A stretch of DNA of 64,000 nt from JAJRXC01 sp047639555 (GTDB lineage: Bacteria; Actinomycetota; Acidimicrobiia; Acidimicrobiales; Aldehydirespiratoraceae): NCBI GenBank assembly GCA_047639555.1, contig JBLIOE010000008.1, forward strand, positions 1 through 64,000, written 5' to 3'. The position numbers and the translations under genes are program-made. The notes under the pieces were generated by a model that worked only from the letters and a program-made list of their open reading frames with translations, made no database searches and was not told the DNA's origin. Shown piece by piece: positions 53,657 to 62,286 of this stretch; within the stretch, counting starts at the first letter, position 1, and every line of letters begins with the position of its first letter.

Positions 53657-54427
53657 ATGAGCGGTTCCGGATCTCTGCCGTCGTTGGCCGTTGTGACCGG
53701 TGCGTCGAGCGGAATTGGAGCGGCGACCGTGCGTCGGCTCGCCGCAGAGGGAGTGCAGGTCCATGCTGTGGCCCGCCGCGCCGATCGGCTCGAACAGCTC
53801 GCCGTCGAGACGGGTTGTGCTGTTCATTCCCTCGATGTCACGGACTCCGATGCGCTCGTAGCTCTGGCGGCATCCGTCGGGCCCGTCGACCTGCTCGTGA
53901 ACAACGCCGGCCTCGCACGGATGGACGCGCCGCTCGCCGAAGGGACGATCGAGGACATCACCCAGACGATCGACACGAACGTGACCGCCTTGATGGTCGC
54001 CACGATGGTGTTCCTGCCAACAATGATCGAGAATCGGCGCGGCCACATCGTCAACATCGGATCGATGGCCGGTCTCTATCCGCTGGCGTCCGCCACCTAC
54101 GGCGCCTCGAAGGCCGCGGTGCATCGGTTCTGCACCAACCTCCGGATCGAGCTCCGAGGCACGGGTGTACGCGTTACCGAGATCAACCCCGGTCGAGTCG
54201 CGACTGAGTTCTACGACGTGGCCGTCAGTGATCCGGCCCAGCGAGCGAAGTCGAAGGACAGTGGGGTCGAGGAGGTGACCGCCGATGAGGTCGCCGACGC
54301 GATTCAGTATGCGGTGGGTGTGCCCTCCCACGTCAACATCAACCGGATTGAGCTCCAGCCAACCGAGCAGACCTACGGCGGCATGTCGTTCGATGCGGTG
54401 CCCCCCAGAGACGGAGATGTGTCATGA
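53657..54427 (+). CDS. SDR-family oxidoreductase
   Basis: 256 aa. Classical short-chain dehydrogenase: NAD(P) site TGASSGIGAATV, LVNNAG, and catalytic YGASK. GGAGGGG stands six bases before the ATG, a strong site that restarts translation after the arylsulfatase. Residue ARR after beta-2 suggests NADP. Overlaps the next SDR by four bases (ATGA). Confidence 0.92.
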   Translation: MSGSGSLPSLAVVTGASSGIGAATVRRLAAEGVQVHAVARRADRLEQLAVETGCAVHSLDVTDSDALVALAASVGPVDLLVNNAGLARMDAPLAEGTIEDITQTIDTNVTALMVATMVFLPTMIENRRGHIVNIGSMAGLYPLASATYGASKAAVHRFCTNLRIELRGTGVRVTEINPGRVATEFYDVAVSDPAQRAKSKDSGVEEVTADEVADAIQYAVGVPSHVNINRIELQPTEQTYGGMSFDAVPPRDGDVS

Positions 54428-55191
54428 GTGATTTCGCTGCACGGTGTGTCGTGATCACCGGGGGAGCGTCGGGAATGGGCGCCGCCACTGCCCGCGAGTT
54501 CGCCGCTCTGAGTGCAACCCTAATCCTCGTCGATCTCGACGGTGACGGGGCGGAGGCCGTGGCGGAGGAGTGCCGTGCCGCGGGCTCACCTGCGGTTTCG
54601 GTGGCCGTCGGCGACGTGAGCGACTCGACATTCTGCGACGCGGCGATCAATGGAGCGGTTGCCGAATACGGCACCGTCGACGTCCTCGTCACGGCGGCGG
54701 GCACGATCCACCGGGCGGATGCACTCGGTACGGGTGACGACGACTGGCGTCGGGTCATGGGTGTGAACGTGGACGGCATGTTCTTCATGTGTCGGGCCGC
54801 CCTCCGACACATGACCAGCGCGGGCACCGGGGCGATCGTGAACTTCGGGTCCATCTGGGGCGGCGTCGGTTCCGCCGGGTCGACTGCGTATTGCGTGTCG
54901 AAGGGAGCTGTCCACCAGCTCACGAGGGCTCTGGCGCTCGACCACGCCGAGGATGGGATCCGGGTGAACGCCGTCGCTCCCGGCGAGGTGGACACGCCGA
55001 TGCTCTCGTCGCAGCGCGACGAGCGGCCGAGTGCCGCGGACTTGCAGGCGTTGGCCGATGCGACGATTCCTATGAAACGTCTGGCTCGACCTGAGGAGAT
55101 CGCGAAGGTCGTGGTGTTTCTGGCGTCAGACGACGCGAGTTACATGACGGGCGAGATCGTCCACGTCGACGCCGGTTACACGGCACGCTGA
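54424..55191 (+). CDS. SDR-family oxidoreductase
   Basis: 255 aa. NAD site TGGASGMGAATA; Asp in LVDLDG suggests NAD(H). The usual NNAG is VTAAG here. Catalytic YCVSK present, and the C-terminus SDDASYMTGEIVHVDAGYTAR is typical. Its 3' end overlaps the convergent TetR gene by 16 bp. Confidence 0.92.
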   Translation: MSDFAARCVVITGGASGMGAATAREFAALSATLILVDLDGDGAEAVAEECRAAGSPAVSVAVGDVSDSTFCDAAINGAVAEYGTVDVLVTAAGTIHRADALGTGDDDWRRVMGVNVDGMFFMCRAALRHMTSAGTGAIVNFGSIWGGVGSAGSTAYCVSKGAVHQLTRALALDHAEDGIRVNAVAPGEVDTPMLSSQRDERPSAADLQALADATIPMKRLARPEEIAKVVVFLASDDASYMTGEIVHVDAGYTAR

Positions 55192-55787
55192 CCGACCGCT
55201 TCGGTTGTCAGCTCGCGGATTCCGGCGAGGATGAAGCGCACCGTGTTCTCGATGTCTTGATCTCGATCGCGTTCAGGGCGCTGGGCGGCCAAGTTGCCGG
55301 CCTCAATCGATGCGGCCGAGCCGAGCCGCAGGACGAACTCGGTGGCCTGCGGTGACGTCGGGTACTCGGCTGCCATAGCCCGTACCAGCACTCGCTCGGC
55401 GCCTCGCCCTTCCGCTCGCTCGCGTTCGTTTCGGATCGTCGCGATCTCGGGCACCACGCGAAGTCGGCCGATGGCGGTCGCCGATGACAGCTGGTCGAAG
55501 TTGGCGGTGACGAAGACGCGGACGACATCTTCGAAGTCGCCCGCGGCGGCGATCTGAGTGCGGATGTCGGCCTGGTATCGCTCGTCTTCACGGCGGAAGA
55601 GGTCTTGGAGCAGCGAAGTGCGAGTGCCGAAGTACTTGTGCACGAGCTGGGGTGTGACACCGGCGCGCTGGCTGACCGAGTCGACGGTGCAGGCGGCAAC
55701 ACCGTCCGCCTCGACGAGCGCCCGGGCGACATCGAGTAGCTGGTCACGGCGATCCGCGGGGGAGAGGCGTCGACGGGGCTCGGACAT
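55176..55787 (-). CDS. TetR-family regulator
   Basis: About 203 aa from ATG 55787. HTH at about residues 26-58: CTVDSVSQRAGVTPQLVHKYF. The C-terminal domain is helical and charged (ERERAEGRGAERVLVRAM). Divergent from the amidohydrolase gene; a perfect palindrome lies between them (55818-55833), the likely operator, so it probably represses that gene and itself. Confidence 0.9.
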   Translation of the reverse strand: MSEPRRRLSPADRRDQLLDVARALVEADGVAACTVDSVSQRAGVTPQLVHKYFGTRTSLLQDLFRREDERYQADIRTQIAAAGDFEDVVRVFVTANFDQLSSATAIGRLRVVPEIATIRNERERAEGRGAERVLVRAMAAEYPTSPQATEFVLRLGSAASIEAGNLAAQRPERDRDQDIENTVRFILAGIRELTTEAVGQRAV

Positions 55788-55817
55788 GTCGACAACCATA
55801 CCGCGATCCGACTACTG

Positions 55818-55833
55818 TTTGAGTGAACTCAAA
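55818..55833. promoter_or_regulatory. Probable TetR operator (perfect inverted repeat)
   Basis: TTTGAGTGAACTCAAA: seven-base arms around GA, 17 bp before the amidohydrolase ATG and 31 bp from the TetR start. The size and place fit a TetR-family binding site. Confidence 0.65.
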
Positions 55834-55850
55834 TAGAGAGACCAGCCGCC

Positions 55851-57020
55851 ATGACCTATGCCGACAATAGACGAATCATCGACGTCGACAGTCACCTCTT
55901 CGAACTCGACGACTTCCTTCACTCGGTCGCCACGCCGGAGGAGGCGGCCTACCTCCAACCAATGGACGGACAGGCGGAGCTGCCTGTGTCACTCGAGGCG
56001 GTCGAGAAGGGCCGACAGCACCTCGAACGGCGCAACGCCGACCCCGCGGTGATGGCACAGTTTGAGGCGGGGATGTTCGACATCACCCGCAGCCCCTGGT
56101 CTCGGCTCGGCGCCTTCGACCCCGCTGACCGTTCCCATGCGCTCGACGTGCTCGGCTTTGAACGACAGGTCGTGCTCGGCACGTTCTCATTCCACCAGGT
56201 CGCCCACACCGACGACCCGAAGGCGCTCGAGATTGGTGCCCGAGTACACAACCGGGCGATGGGCCGCTTCTGTTCTCATGACGACCGCTTGTTGGCCGGC
56301 GGCTATGTGCCCCTCTCGCTCGGCCCTGATATCGCTGGCGCCCTCCTCGACGAAGCGTTCGCCGACGGTTGCCACACCGTGATGGTGGATCCCAGCGACC
56401 CCGATCCCGAGGCCCGCTCGTTCAGCCACCCAGACTTCGATCCGTTCTGGGCTCGCTTCTCGAAGCGGGACGTCCCCGCGATCCTGCACATCGCGGTGGA
56501 CGGCCACTACGACCCGGTCTCGCCCAGTTTCAAGAACAACGGACGCAGGGCGACGGCCGTGGGGGGCGACGCTCCCGACTCGATCTTGGGTTTGATCGCG
56601 ATGAGCACCTCCGCCGAGATCTTCCTGTCGGCCATGATCTTCGATGAGGTATTCGAGCGCCATGAGGGCCTTCGTTTTCTCTCCCTCGAGCGCGGTGCGA
56701 CGTGGGTCCCCGGTTGGCTACACCAACTCGACTTCGTGGAGCGCACAACACGGCGCATGGCCCCGCGGGCGCGGCGCGCCTCCGACGTCGCCCGAGAGCG
56801 ACTCCGGGTTGCGCCGTTCGCGGGCGAGCCGGTGGGCTGGATCATCGAACAGCTTGGTCCCGAAATGCTCTGCTTCGCGTCTGACTATCCCCATCCCGAG
56901 GGTTCGAGCGACCCGATTCGGAAGTTCGAAGCAACGATGGACGGAATCGACCCGGCCGCGTTCGACGCGTTTTACGCCGGGGTCGAGCGCTTTCTTGGGC
57001 CAGTGTCCGCCCGCGCCTGA
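55851..57020 (+). CDS. Amidohydrolase-family (amidohydrolase_2) metal enzyme
   Basis: 389 aa TIM-barrel protein. N-terminal IIDVDSHLFELDDFL with the first metal ligands (DSH in place of DxH), later LHIAVDGHYDP, and the C-terminal FASDYPHPEGSSDP with the metal Asp. This subgroup includes decarboxylases of aromatic or acyl compounds and related hydrolases. Single gene controlled probably by the divergent TetR. Confidence 0.87.
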   Translation: MTYADNRRIIDVDSHLFELDDFLHSVATPEEAAYLQPMDGQAELPVSLEAVEKGRQHLERRNADPAVMAQFEAGMFDITRSPWSRLGAFDPADRSHALDVLGFERQVVLGTFSFHQVAHTDDPKALEIGARVHNRAMGRFCSHDDRLLAGGYVPLSLGPDIAGALLDEAFADGCHTVMVDPSDPDPEARSFSHPDFDPFWARFSKRDVPAILHIAVDGHYDPVSPSFKNNGRRATAVGGDAPDSILGLIAMSTSAEIFLSAMIFDEVFERHEGLRFLSLERGATWVPGWLHQLDFVERTTRRMAPRARRASDVARERLRVAPFAGEPVGWIIEQLGPEMLCFASDYPHPEGSSDPIRKFEATMDGIDPAAFDAFYAGVERFLGPVSARA

Positions 57021-57025
57021 GTGTC

Positions 57026-57041
57026 CACGCTGCTCAGCGTG
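57026..57041. terminator. Short hairpin between convergent genes
   Basis: CACGCT-GCTC-AGCGTG, six bp stem, just after the amidohydrolase stop and before the end of the minus-strand lipoprotein. No U tract. Confidence 0.35.
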
Positions 57042-57051
57042 CTGGCGGGGC

Positions 57052-58146
57052 CTAGGGAGCGTCGTAGGCGGTGTCGTGCTCGTCCATGATGGCATCGGCG
57101 ATCGCCTTCAGATCGGTCGTGTACCCGGGGTCGTAGGCGTAGGTCGAGAGGTCGACGTCGTAGATGGCCCGCAGCCAGATGAGCTCGCCAAGGTCCTCGA
57201 GAATGTCATCCGGATGGCCGAAGGTGTCGCTGAAGATCGCGTCGTCGGAGCCGCTCACGAGCGTGTCGACATCGGGAAGTTGCCCGGCGTCGTAGAGGCT
57301 GTAGAGCTCACCGGCGGCCTGGCCATACGGAATCCCGTAGATGTCGATGCCAGGGTAGAGATCCCGGAGATTGTCGATCATGCCGTGGAAGAGCGATACG
57401 TGGGCGGCTTTCCACCCGGCAAGGTAGGCGGCGGCGTCGGTTGATCCCGGGTTGGTCCCCCAGGGGAGAGCCACGAAGAAACGAGTGTCAGGATTCTGCG
57501 CGAGGGCGTAGTCGATCCAGCTGATGTAGCCGGAGAGTGTCGGATACGTCGGGTGGTAGGTCATCCCAAAGAGGTCGATATCGCCGTCGTCGAGGTGCCC
57601 TTGAATCTGGGCCCGCTTCGAGGCGTTGTTCCACAGTGCTTCGGGCGCGCCAGTCGCGCCGCCCGAGAAGACGATCGACTGGTTGTGATCGGTGAACCCG
57701 GCGTTCGGCCCGTGGAACGCCATCTCCTGAGCGAAGGGGCGAAAGAAGCTGTGACCGATGAACAACGATTCGTATCCGGTGACGACATCGGGCCGAAAGA
57801 TGGCAGTGATTGGTGACGCAGAGATGCCGCTGAGTTGGTCGATCCCGTCGGCCGAGACGTCGAAGCTGCACTCATTGGCGATGGCCTCCATGCACACGCC
57901 CGCCCAGCGATGGAAATGCCAGTCCGCCGCAGCGACCCCGTAGTAGGTCTCGTCGTAGGCGCCCGTGATCTGGTTGTCGGTGCAGTTCGCGGCACCGGCC
58001 TGGAAGTCTGTCAACGAGCAGTCACGATTGCCGCTCTCAGAGACGACATCGCCCTCGCCCACGATCTCGATCGGCTGATTACAGGCAGTGGCAAGCATGA
58101 TGACGGCCAGCAGGGCCGCGAGTCGTGATAAATGGCGCTTTGTCAT
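57052..58146 (-). CDS. Exported lipoprotein of unknown function (SGNH-like feature)
   Basis: 364 aa from ATG 58146, with AGGAGGA eight bases upstream. Signal MTKRHLSRLAALLAVIMLATAC with the lipidation Cys in LATAC. The body has FIGHSFFRPFAQEMA, which resembles a nucleophile elbow of SGNH or serine hydrolases, and repeated GDIDLFGMTYHPTYP. Acidic Asp-rich C-terminus. I do not know the family. Convergent with the amidohydrolase. Confidence 0.7.
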   Translation of the reverse strand: MTKRHLSRLAALLAVIMLATACNQPIEIVGEGDVVSESGNRDCSLTDFQAGAANCTDNQITGAYDETYYGVAAADWHFHRWAGVCMEAIANECSFDVSADGIDQLSGISASPITAIFRPDVVTGYESLFIGHSFFRPFAQEMAFHGPNAGFTDHNQSIVFSGGATGAPEALWNNASKRAQIQGHLDDGDIDLFGMTYHPTYPTLSGYISWIDYALAQNPDTRFFVALPWGTNPGSTDAAAYLAGWKAAHVSLFHGMIDNLRDLYPGIDIYGIPYGQAAGELYSLYDAGQLPDVDTLVSGSDDAIFSDTFGHPDDILEDLGELIWLRAIYDVDLSTYAYDPGYTTDLKAIADAIMDEHDTAYDAP

Positions 58147-58290
58147 CGAACAGTCCTCCTTGCAATCCCTTCGGGGACGAACGCCCGAAGGTACAGGGTC
58201 AGCACGCTGGAAGGAAGTTGCCCGACCCACGTACGCGCGGCCGCACCCCGTGCGGCAGAAGCTCGGCTTGTGAGACAGTGGGATGAAACT

Positions 58291-59070
58291 ATGTCTGCCG
58301 CAGACCGCTGTGATCGAATCGCCCGGAGACCCGTTGACGGGGCCTTTCTTCCTGACGTTGTCCGCGAGCTCGCGAAAGCGGAACAGATCACACCCGTTTG
58401 GGAGAATCAGCTCGGGGGCCTCACCTTCGAGATCGGAGAGGGTGAGAGTCGTCGGTTTGCGAAGTGGGCGAAAGCTGGTTCTGGACTTGATCTCGACACA
58501 GAACGGCAACGCCTCCAGTGGGCCAATCCGTACATCGACGCTCCAAGAGTTCTCGACCACGGCCGTGACTCCGAACAGAGCTGGCTTGTGACCGCTGGAA
58601 TAACGGGCGATAGCGCAGTGTCTGAATACTGGAGGACACAACCGGCGGTTGCTGCGCACGCGATTGGAGCACAGTTGCGGCTTGTTCACGACGCTCTGCC
58701 CGCAGACACTTGCCCGTTTGAATGGTCGGTCGAGACTCGGCTGTCGTCGAGTTCTCTTGGCCCATCCGACGGATTTCTTGATGTTCTGGCCTGGCGTTCC
58801 GACTTCGAGGGCGTTGCGATCAAAGACGGGCAGCCGGCCGGTGTTGTCGACCTCGGCGCTATGGGGGTTGCCGACCGATGGGCCGATCTTGCCGTGGCCA
58901 CATGGAGCACGGAGTGGAACTACGGCCCCGGATGGCAGCAAACTCTCCTCGACGCATACGGCATCGAAGCAGACGCTGAACGAATCGACTCCTACCGACT
59001 CCTGTGGGAGCTCGGCGAGCAACCGAGTGCTGCTGCGATCGTATGTGAGCAGGGTCTCCAACCTGGGTGA
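58291..59070 (+). CDS. Aminoglycoside-phosphotransferase-fold protein with degenerate catalytic loop
   Basis: 259 aa from ATG 58291. The N-lobe has RFAKWAKAGSGLDLDTERQRLQW with the ATP-binding Lys; the C-lobe keeps VVDLGAMGVADRWADLAVA, matching the Mg-binding Asp region of APH(3'). At the usual HGDxxxxN catalytic loop the sequence reads LAWRSDFEGV, so the catalytic Asp and Asn are not conserved. It may be a pseudokinase or use a changed active site. Coupled to the MscS gene by a GTGA overlap. Confidence 0.75.
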   Translation: MSAADRCDRIARRPVDGAFLPDVVRELAKAEQITPVWENQLGGLTFEIGEGESRRFAKWAKAGSGLDLDTERQRLQWANPYIDAPRVLDHGRDSEQSWLVTAGITGDSAVSEYWRTQPAVAAHAIGAQLRLVHDALPADTCPFEWSVETRLSSSSLGPSDGFLDVLAWRSDFEGVAIKDGQPAGVVDLGAMGVADRWADLAVATWSTEWNYGPGWQQTLLDAYGIEADAERIDSYRLLWELGEQPSAAAIVCEQGLQPG

Positions 59071-60332
59071 CTCGGCTCACTAGGTTCAACGGGATGCTTG
59101 CTGCCATGCCCGATTGGTTCAAAGATGAATATCTCGGGATCGAGGTCGAGCAGTACATTGGCATCGCGGTGCTCGCCGTCATCGCCACGCTGCTGCACTT
59201 CGCGTTGTTACGAGCGATCTCCCTCGTGGTGCGGCGTCGATACACCGGAGACGATCTGACGTTCTGGGAAGGTGAGCGGCGCCAACTAAACCGGGGCATC
59301 CGGCTGCTCACGGTCGGGATCACCGTGCTCGTCGGGTTCCCGACGCTTGATTTCGACTCGGACGTCGAGGACATCGTGAATCAGGGGACCAGCCTGGTTG
59401 CCGCCGTCGCGATCATCCTGGTTGCCTACCGCGCGATCGACATCGGAGTGGATGTGCTGGCGAGGCGTGCCAGCGCCACCGAGACGATGCTCGACGACAG
59501 CCTGGTTCCGTTGTTGCGCACGACGATGCGGTTGTTCGTGACCGCCGTCGGCATCCTGTTCGTGCTGCAGAACCTGGACGTCAATGTCTCGTCGCTGATC
59601 GCTGGCCTGGGTCTCGGTGGTCTCGCGATCGCACTGGCCGCGCAAGACACGGTCCGTAATGTTCTGGGTGGAGCCACGATCTTCGCCGACAAGCCGTTCG
59701 AGGTCGGCGATTGGGTCATCGTCGACGGGGTCGAAGGCACCGTCGAGACCGTCGGCTTTCGCTCGACACGGGTGCGCACCTTCTACAACTCCTTGGTCAG
59801 TGTGCCCAACGGCAATCTGATGAATACCGGGATCGACAACATGGGTCAGCGTCGTTGGCGTCGGTATAAGACGACGCTTGGCGTCGGCTACCACACCAAG
59901 CCAGATCAGATGCAGGCGTTCGTCGAAGGGATTCGGGCCATCATCCAAGCGAGCCCGGGTATGCGCCAGGACTACTACATGGTCGAGTTCCACGGCTTCG
60001 GCGCGACCAGCCTTGACGTATTGGTGTATTGCTTCATGGATGCCCCGGATTGGAACGCCGAGCTGCGCACCCGGCATGTCCTCAATCTCGACATCATGCG
60101 ACTCGCCGAATCGCTACAGGTTGACTTCGCCTTCCCGACTCAGACGCTGCATATCGCCGAGATGCCGGGCCAGCGCCCACAGCTACCCGACGTTCCCGAC
60201 CGCGAACGTCTGCGGGAGATCGTGGATTCGTTCGGTCCGGGCGGCGAGGCCGGCCAGCGCGTCGACCTGACAATCTCGGACGGCCACGAGAGCGCGCTCG
60301 AGAGTCCCTACGCCCAAGCCGACGAAGGCTGA
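59067..60332 (+). CDS. MscS-family mechanosensitive channel
   Basis: 421 aa from GTG 59067 (ATG 59094 or 59106 are alternatives). Three or more membrane helices: VLAVIATLLHFALLRAISLV, ITVLVGFPTLDF, and the pore helix MscS signature GLGLGGLAIALAAQDTVRNVLGG. The cytoplasmic beta domain follows with FEVGDWVIVDGVEGTVETVG and VSVPNGNLMNTGIDNM. Opens on membrane tension to release osmolytes. Confidence 0.93.
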   Translation: MTRLTRFNGMLAAMPDWFKDEYLGIEVEQYIGIAVLAVIATLLHFALLRAISLVVRRRYTGDDLTFWEGERRQLNRGIRLLTVGITVLVGFPTLDFDSDVEDIVNQGTSLVAAVAIILVAYRAIDIGVDVLARRASATETMLDDSLVPLLRTTMRLFVTAVGILFVLQNLDVNVSSLIAGLGLGGLAIALAAQDTVRNVLGGATIFADKPFEVGDWVIVDGVEGTVETVGFRSTRVRTFYNSLVSVPNGNLMNTGIDNMGQRRWRRYKTTLGVGYHTKPDQMQAFVEGIRAIIQASPGMRQDYYMVEFHGFGATSLDVLVYCFMDAPDWNAELRTRHVLNLDIMRLAESLQVDFAFPTQTLHIAEMPGQRPQLPDVPDRERLREIVDSFGPGGEAGQRVDLTISDGHESALESPYAQADEG

Positions 60333-60423
60333 TCTACCGCAACAGTGCAAAGGGTCGGCCGACCCGCTCGTCATCGGTTGAATGTTGTTCCCCGGACCGG
60401 GTCAAAATTGAGTCCGTACGCGA

Positions 60424-60459
60424 CTGAGCGCCGCCGACCGATTGGTCGACGGCGCTCAG
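60424..60459. terminator. Strong bidirectional hairpin between mscS-type and csp genes
   Basis: CTGAGCGCCG (60424-60433) pairs exactly with CGGCGCTCAG (60450-60459), and inside CGACC pairs with GGTCG around GATT. It lies between the two convergent genes, 9 bp from the csp stop. Confidence 0.8.
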
Positions 60460-60468
60460 ACTACGGAA

Positions 60469-60666
60469 TCAGATAACGCGAACGTTCTGAGCTTCTTCAC
60501 CCTTGCGACCGGGGGCGACGTCGAATTCGACTGCCTGGCCCTCGTCGAGTGACTTGAAGCCGTCTCCTGCGATGTTGGAGAAGTGGACGAATACGTCCTC
60601 TCCGCCTTCGCGGGAGATAAAGCCGAAGCCCTTCTCGCTGTTGAAGAATTTAACTGTGCCCTGCAT
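60469..60666 (-). CDS. csp: Cold-shock domain protein (CspA family)
   Basis: 65 aa single-domain RNA chaperone. RNP1 KGFGFI and RNP2 VFVHF are present (MQGTVKFFNSEKGFGFI, then EDVFVHFSNI). Normal length. Start ATG 60666. The leader is AT-rich and contains a GCACAC/GTGTGC hairpin at 60688-60708, in keeping with regulated cold-shock leaders. Confidence 0.95.
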   Translation of the reverse strand: MQGTVKFFNSEKGFGFISREGGEDVFVHFSNIAGDGFKSLDEGQAVEFDVAPGRKGEEAQNVRVI

Positions 60667-60966
60667 AATTTTCACTTTCGATTTGAAGCACACCGTCTTA
60701 GCGTGTGCTGCGCACAAGTCTAGGGCTATCTTCGCTCCACTCCACCGCAACCCCTGAAAATGCTCTCCGGATCGAGCACGGAGCGCCTTCGCGATTCCCG
60801 ATATTGACCGGGCCGGAATGGGGAGTGGACACGTTCTCTTGAACAGTATGGCTCAAAAGACGTATTCGTTGTCAGCCCAACCCGTAGGCCGACGGGCGGC
60901 TGAGGGTGTTGGAGGGTTGGCCCCGCGATAGCGGCACACTGGTGGCCTACCGAGGAGTAGCCCCCG
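60667..60966. promoter_or_regulatory. csp leader and upstream region of the P450 gene
   Basis: 300 bp without a convincing gene. The left 110 bp is the csp 5' side on the minus strand: AT-rich, with the hairpin GCACAC (60688-60693)/GTGTGC (60703-60708). From 60781 to 60966 I see only GC-rich spacer; GAGGAG stands about nine bases before the P450 ATG and serves as its ribosome-binding site. Confidence 0.45.
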
Positions 60967-62286
60967 ATGAGCGACACGATCGACGAGAACCCCCCGTACC
61001 TCAACGCCGACATCCGGACCCCGGAAATGGAGATGGCGGAGACCGGCGAAGGTGTTCCTGCCGCCGCCGACATGGCGCTTGAAGACATCAACCCGGCGAA
61101 CCCGCACCTCTTCAAGGAAGACCGCTGGCACGACCACTTCGCCCGGCTCCGAGCCGAGGACCCGGTGCACTTCAACGAGCTCGAGACCGCTGGTCGTTTC
61201 TGGTCCGTCACGAAGTACGACGACGTGCGCGCGGTCGACGGTGACTGGAAGACGTTCTCCTCTGCTCGCGGGATCAATCTTGGTATCAAGCCGAGCCCAG
61301 AGATCGATGCGCAGATGGAGAAGATCGTCTCGTTTATTGCGATGGACCCGCCGACCCACACCGATCAGCGCAAAACCGTGCGTGGTGTTTCGGCGCCGAG
61401 CAATCTCGGCAACCTTGAGCCCGAAATTCGTGAGCGCACGATCAAGGTGCTCGACGCACTGCCGGAGGGCGAAACCTTCGACTGGGTCGACACCGTCTCG
61501 ATCGAGCTGACCACGCTGCTTCTCGCGGCCCTGTTCGATTTCCCGATGGAAGATCGCCGCATGCTCACCCGCTGGTCCGACATCGTGTTTGCGGTGCCCG
61601 GGCCCGGTGGTGTCGTGGAAACCCAGCAGCAGAAGATCGACGAACTCATGGAGTGCGTCAGCTATTTCGAAGGTTTGTGGGTGGAGCGGCGCGAGAACCC
61701 GGGCTTCGACCTGGTCTCGATGCTCGCCAACGGCGAGGCCACGAAGGACATGCCGACAATCCAGCATCTGGGCAACCTGCTCTTGCTGATCGTCGGCGGC
61801 AACGACACCACCCGCAACACCATGACGGGCAGCGTCTACGGACTCAACAAGTATCCCGACGAGTACAACAAGCTGATCGCCGATCCGGGCCTCATCCCGA
61901 AGATGGTGCCCGAGATTATTCGCTGGCAGACCCCGTTGTCCTACATGCGGCGGACCGCCACTCGCGATTGCGAGATCCGCGACAAGAAGATTCTTGAGGG
62001 CGACCAGATCCTCATGTGGTACCTGTCGGCCAACCGCGATGAAGACGTGTTCGACAACGCCGAGGCCATCGATCTCGAACGCCACAACGCGGACCGCCAG
62101 CTGGCGTTCGGCTACGGCATTCACTTCTGCATGGGCAGCCGCCTCGCCGAGCTACAGCTCCGCGTGTTGTGGGAAGAGGTCCTCAAGCGCTTCAAACGCA
62201 TCGAAGTGCAAGAAGAGCCAGAACGCACCTTCTCCTCCTTCGTGCACGGCTACGCCAACCTGCCGGTGAAGGTCACTCGCCGCTAG
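60967..62286 (+). CDS. Cytochrome P450, CYP153-like
   Basis: 439 aa. I-helix GGNDTTRN (277-284), ExxR EIIR (316-319), heme loop FGYGIHFCMG with Cys388. Several stretches match what I recall of the CYP153 alkane/fatty-acid omega-hydroxylase group: LIVGGNDTTRNTMTGSVYGLN, WQTPLSYMRRTA, MWYLSANRDE, and SRLAELQLRVLWEEVLKRF. Probable soluble monooxygenase for terminal hydroxylation of aliphatic chains. No ferredoxin or reductase gene is adjacent. Its 3' end overlaps the convergent SDR by 14 bp. Confidence 0.88.
   Translation: MSDTIDENPPYLNADIRTPEMEMAETGEGVPAAADMALEDINPANPHLFKEDRWHDHFARLRAEDPVHFNELETAGRFWSVTKYDDVRAVDGDWKTFSSARGINLGIKPSPEIDAQMEKIVSFIAMDPPTHTDQRKTVRGVSAPSNLGNLEPEIRERTIKVLDALPEGETFDWVDTVSIELTTLLLAALFDFPMEDRRMLTRWSDIVFAVPGPGGVVETQQQKIDELMECVSYFEGLWVERRENPGFDLVSMLANGEATKDMPTIQHLGNLLLLIVGGNDTTRNTMTGSVYGLNKYPDEYNKLIADPGLIPKMVPEIIRWQTPLSYMRRTATRDCEIRDKKILEGDQILMWYLSANRDEDVFDNAEAIDLERHNADRQLAFGYGIHFCMGSRLAELQLRVLWEEVLKRFKRIEVQEEPERTFSSFVHGYANLPVKVTRR

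Noticed and set aside
58147..59061. Extension of the minus-strand lipoprotein to 669 aa
   Set aside because: It covers the APH-like gene in antisense, while ATG 58146 has a clear signal peptide and ribosome-binding site.
60853..62124. 423-aa open frame on the minus strand
   Set aside because: Antisense to the P450; the real gene has all family motifs.
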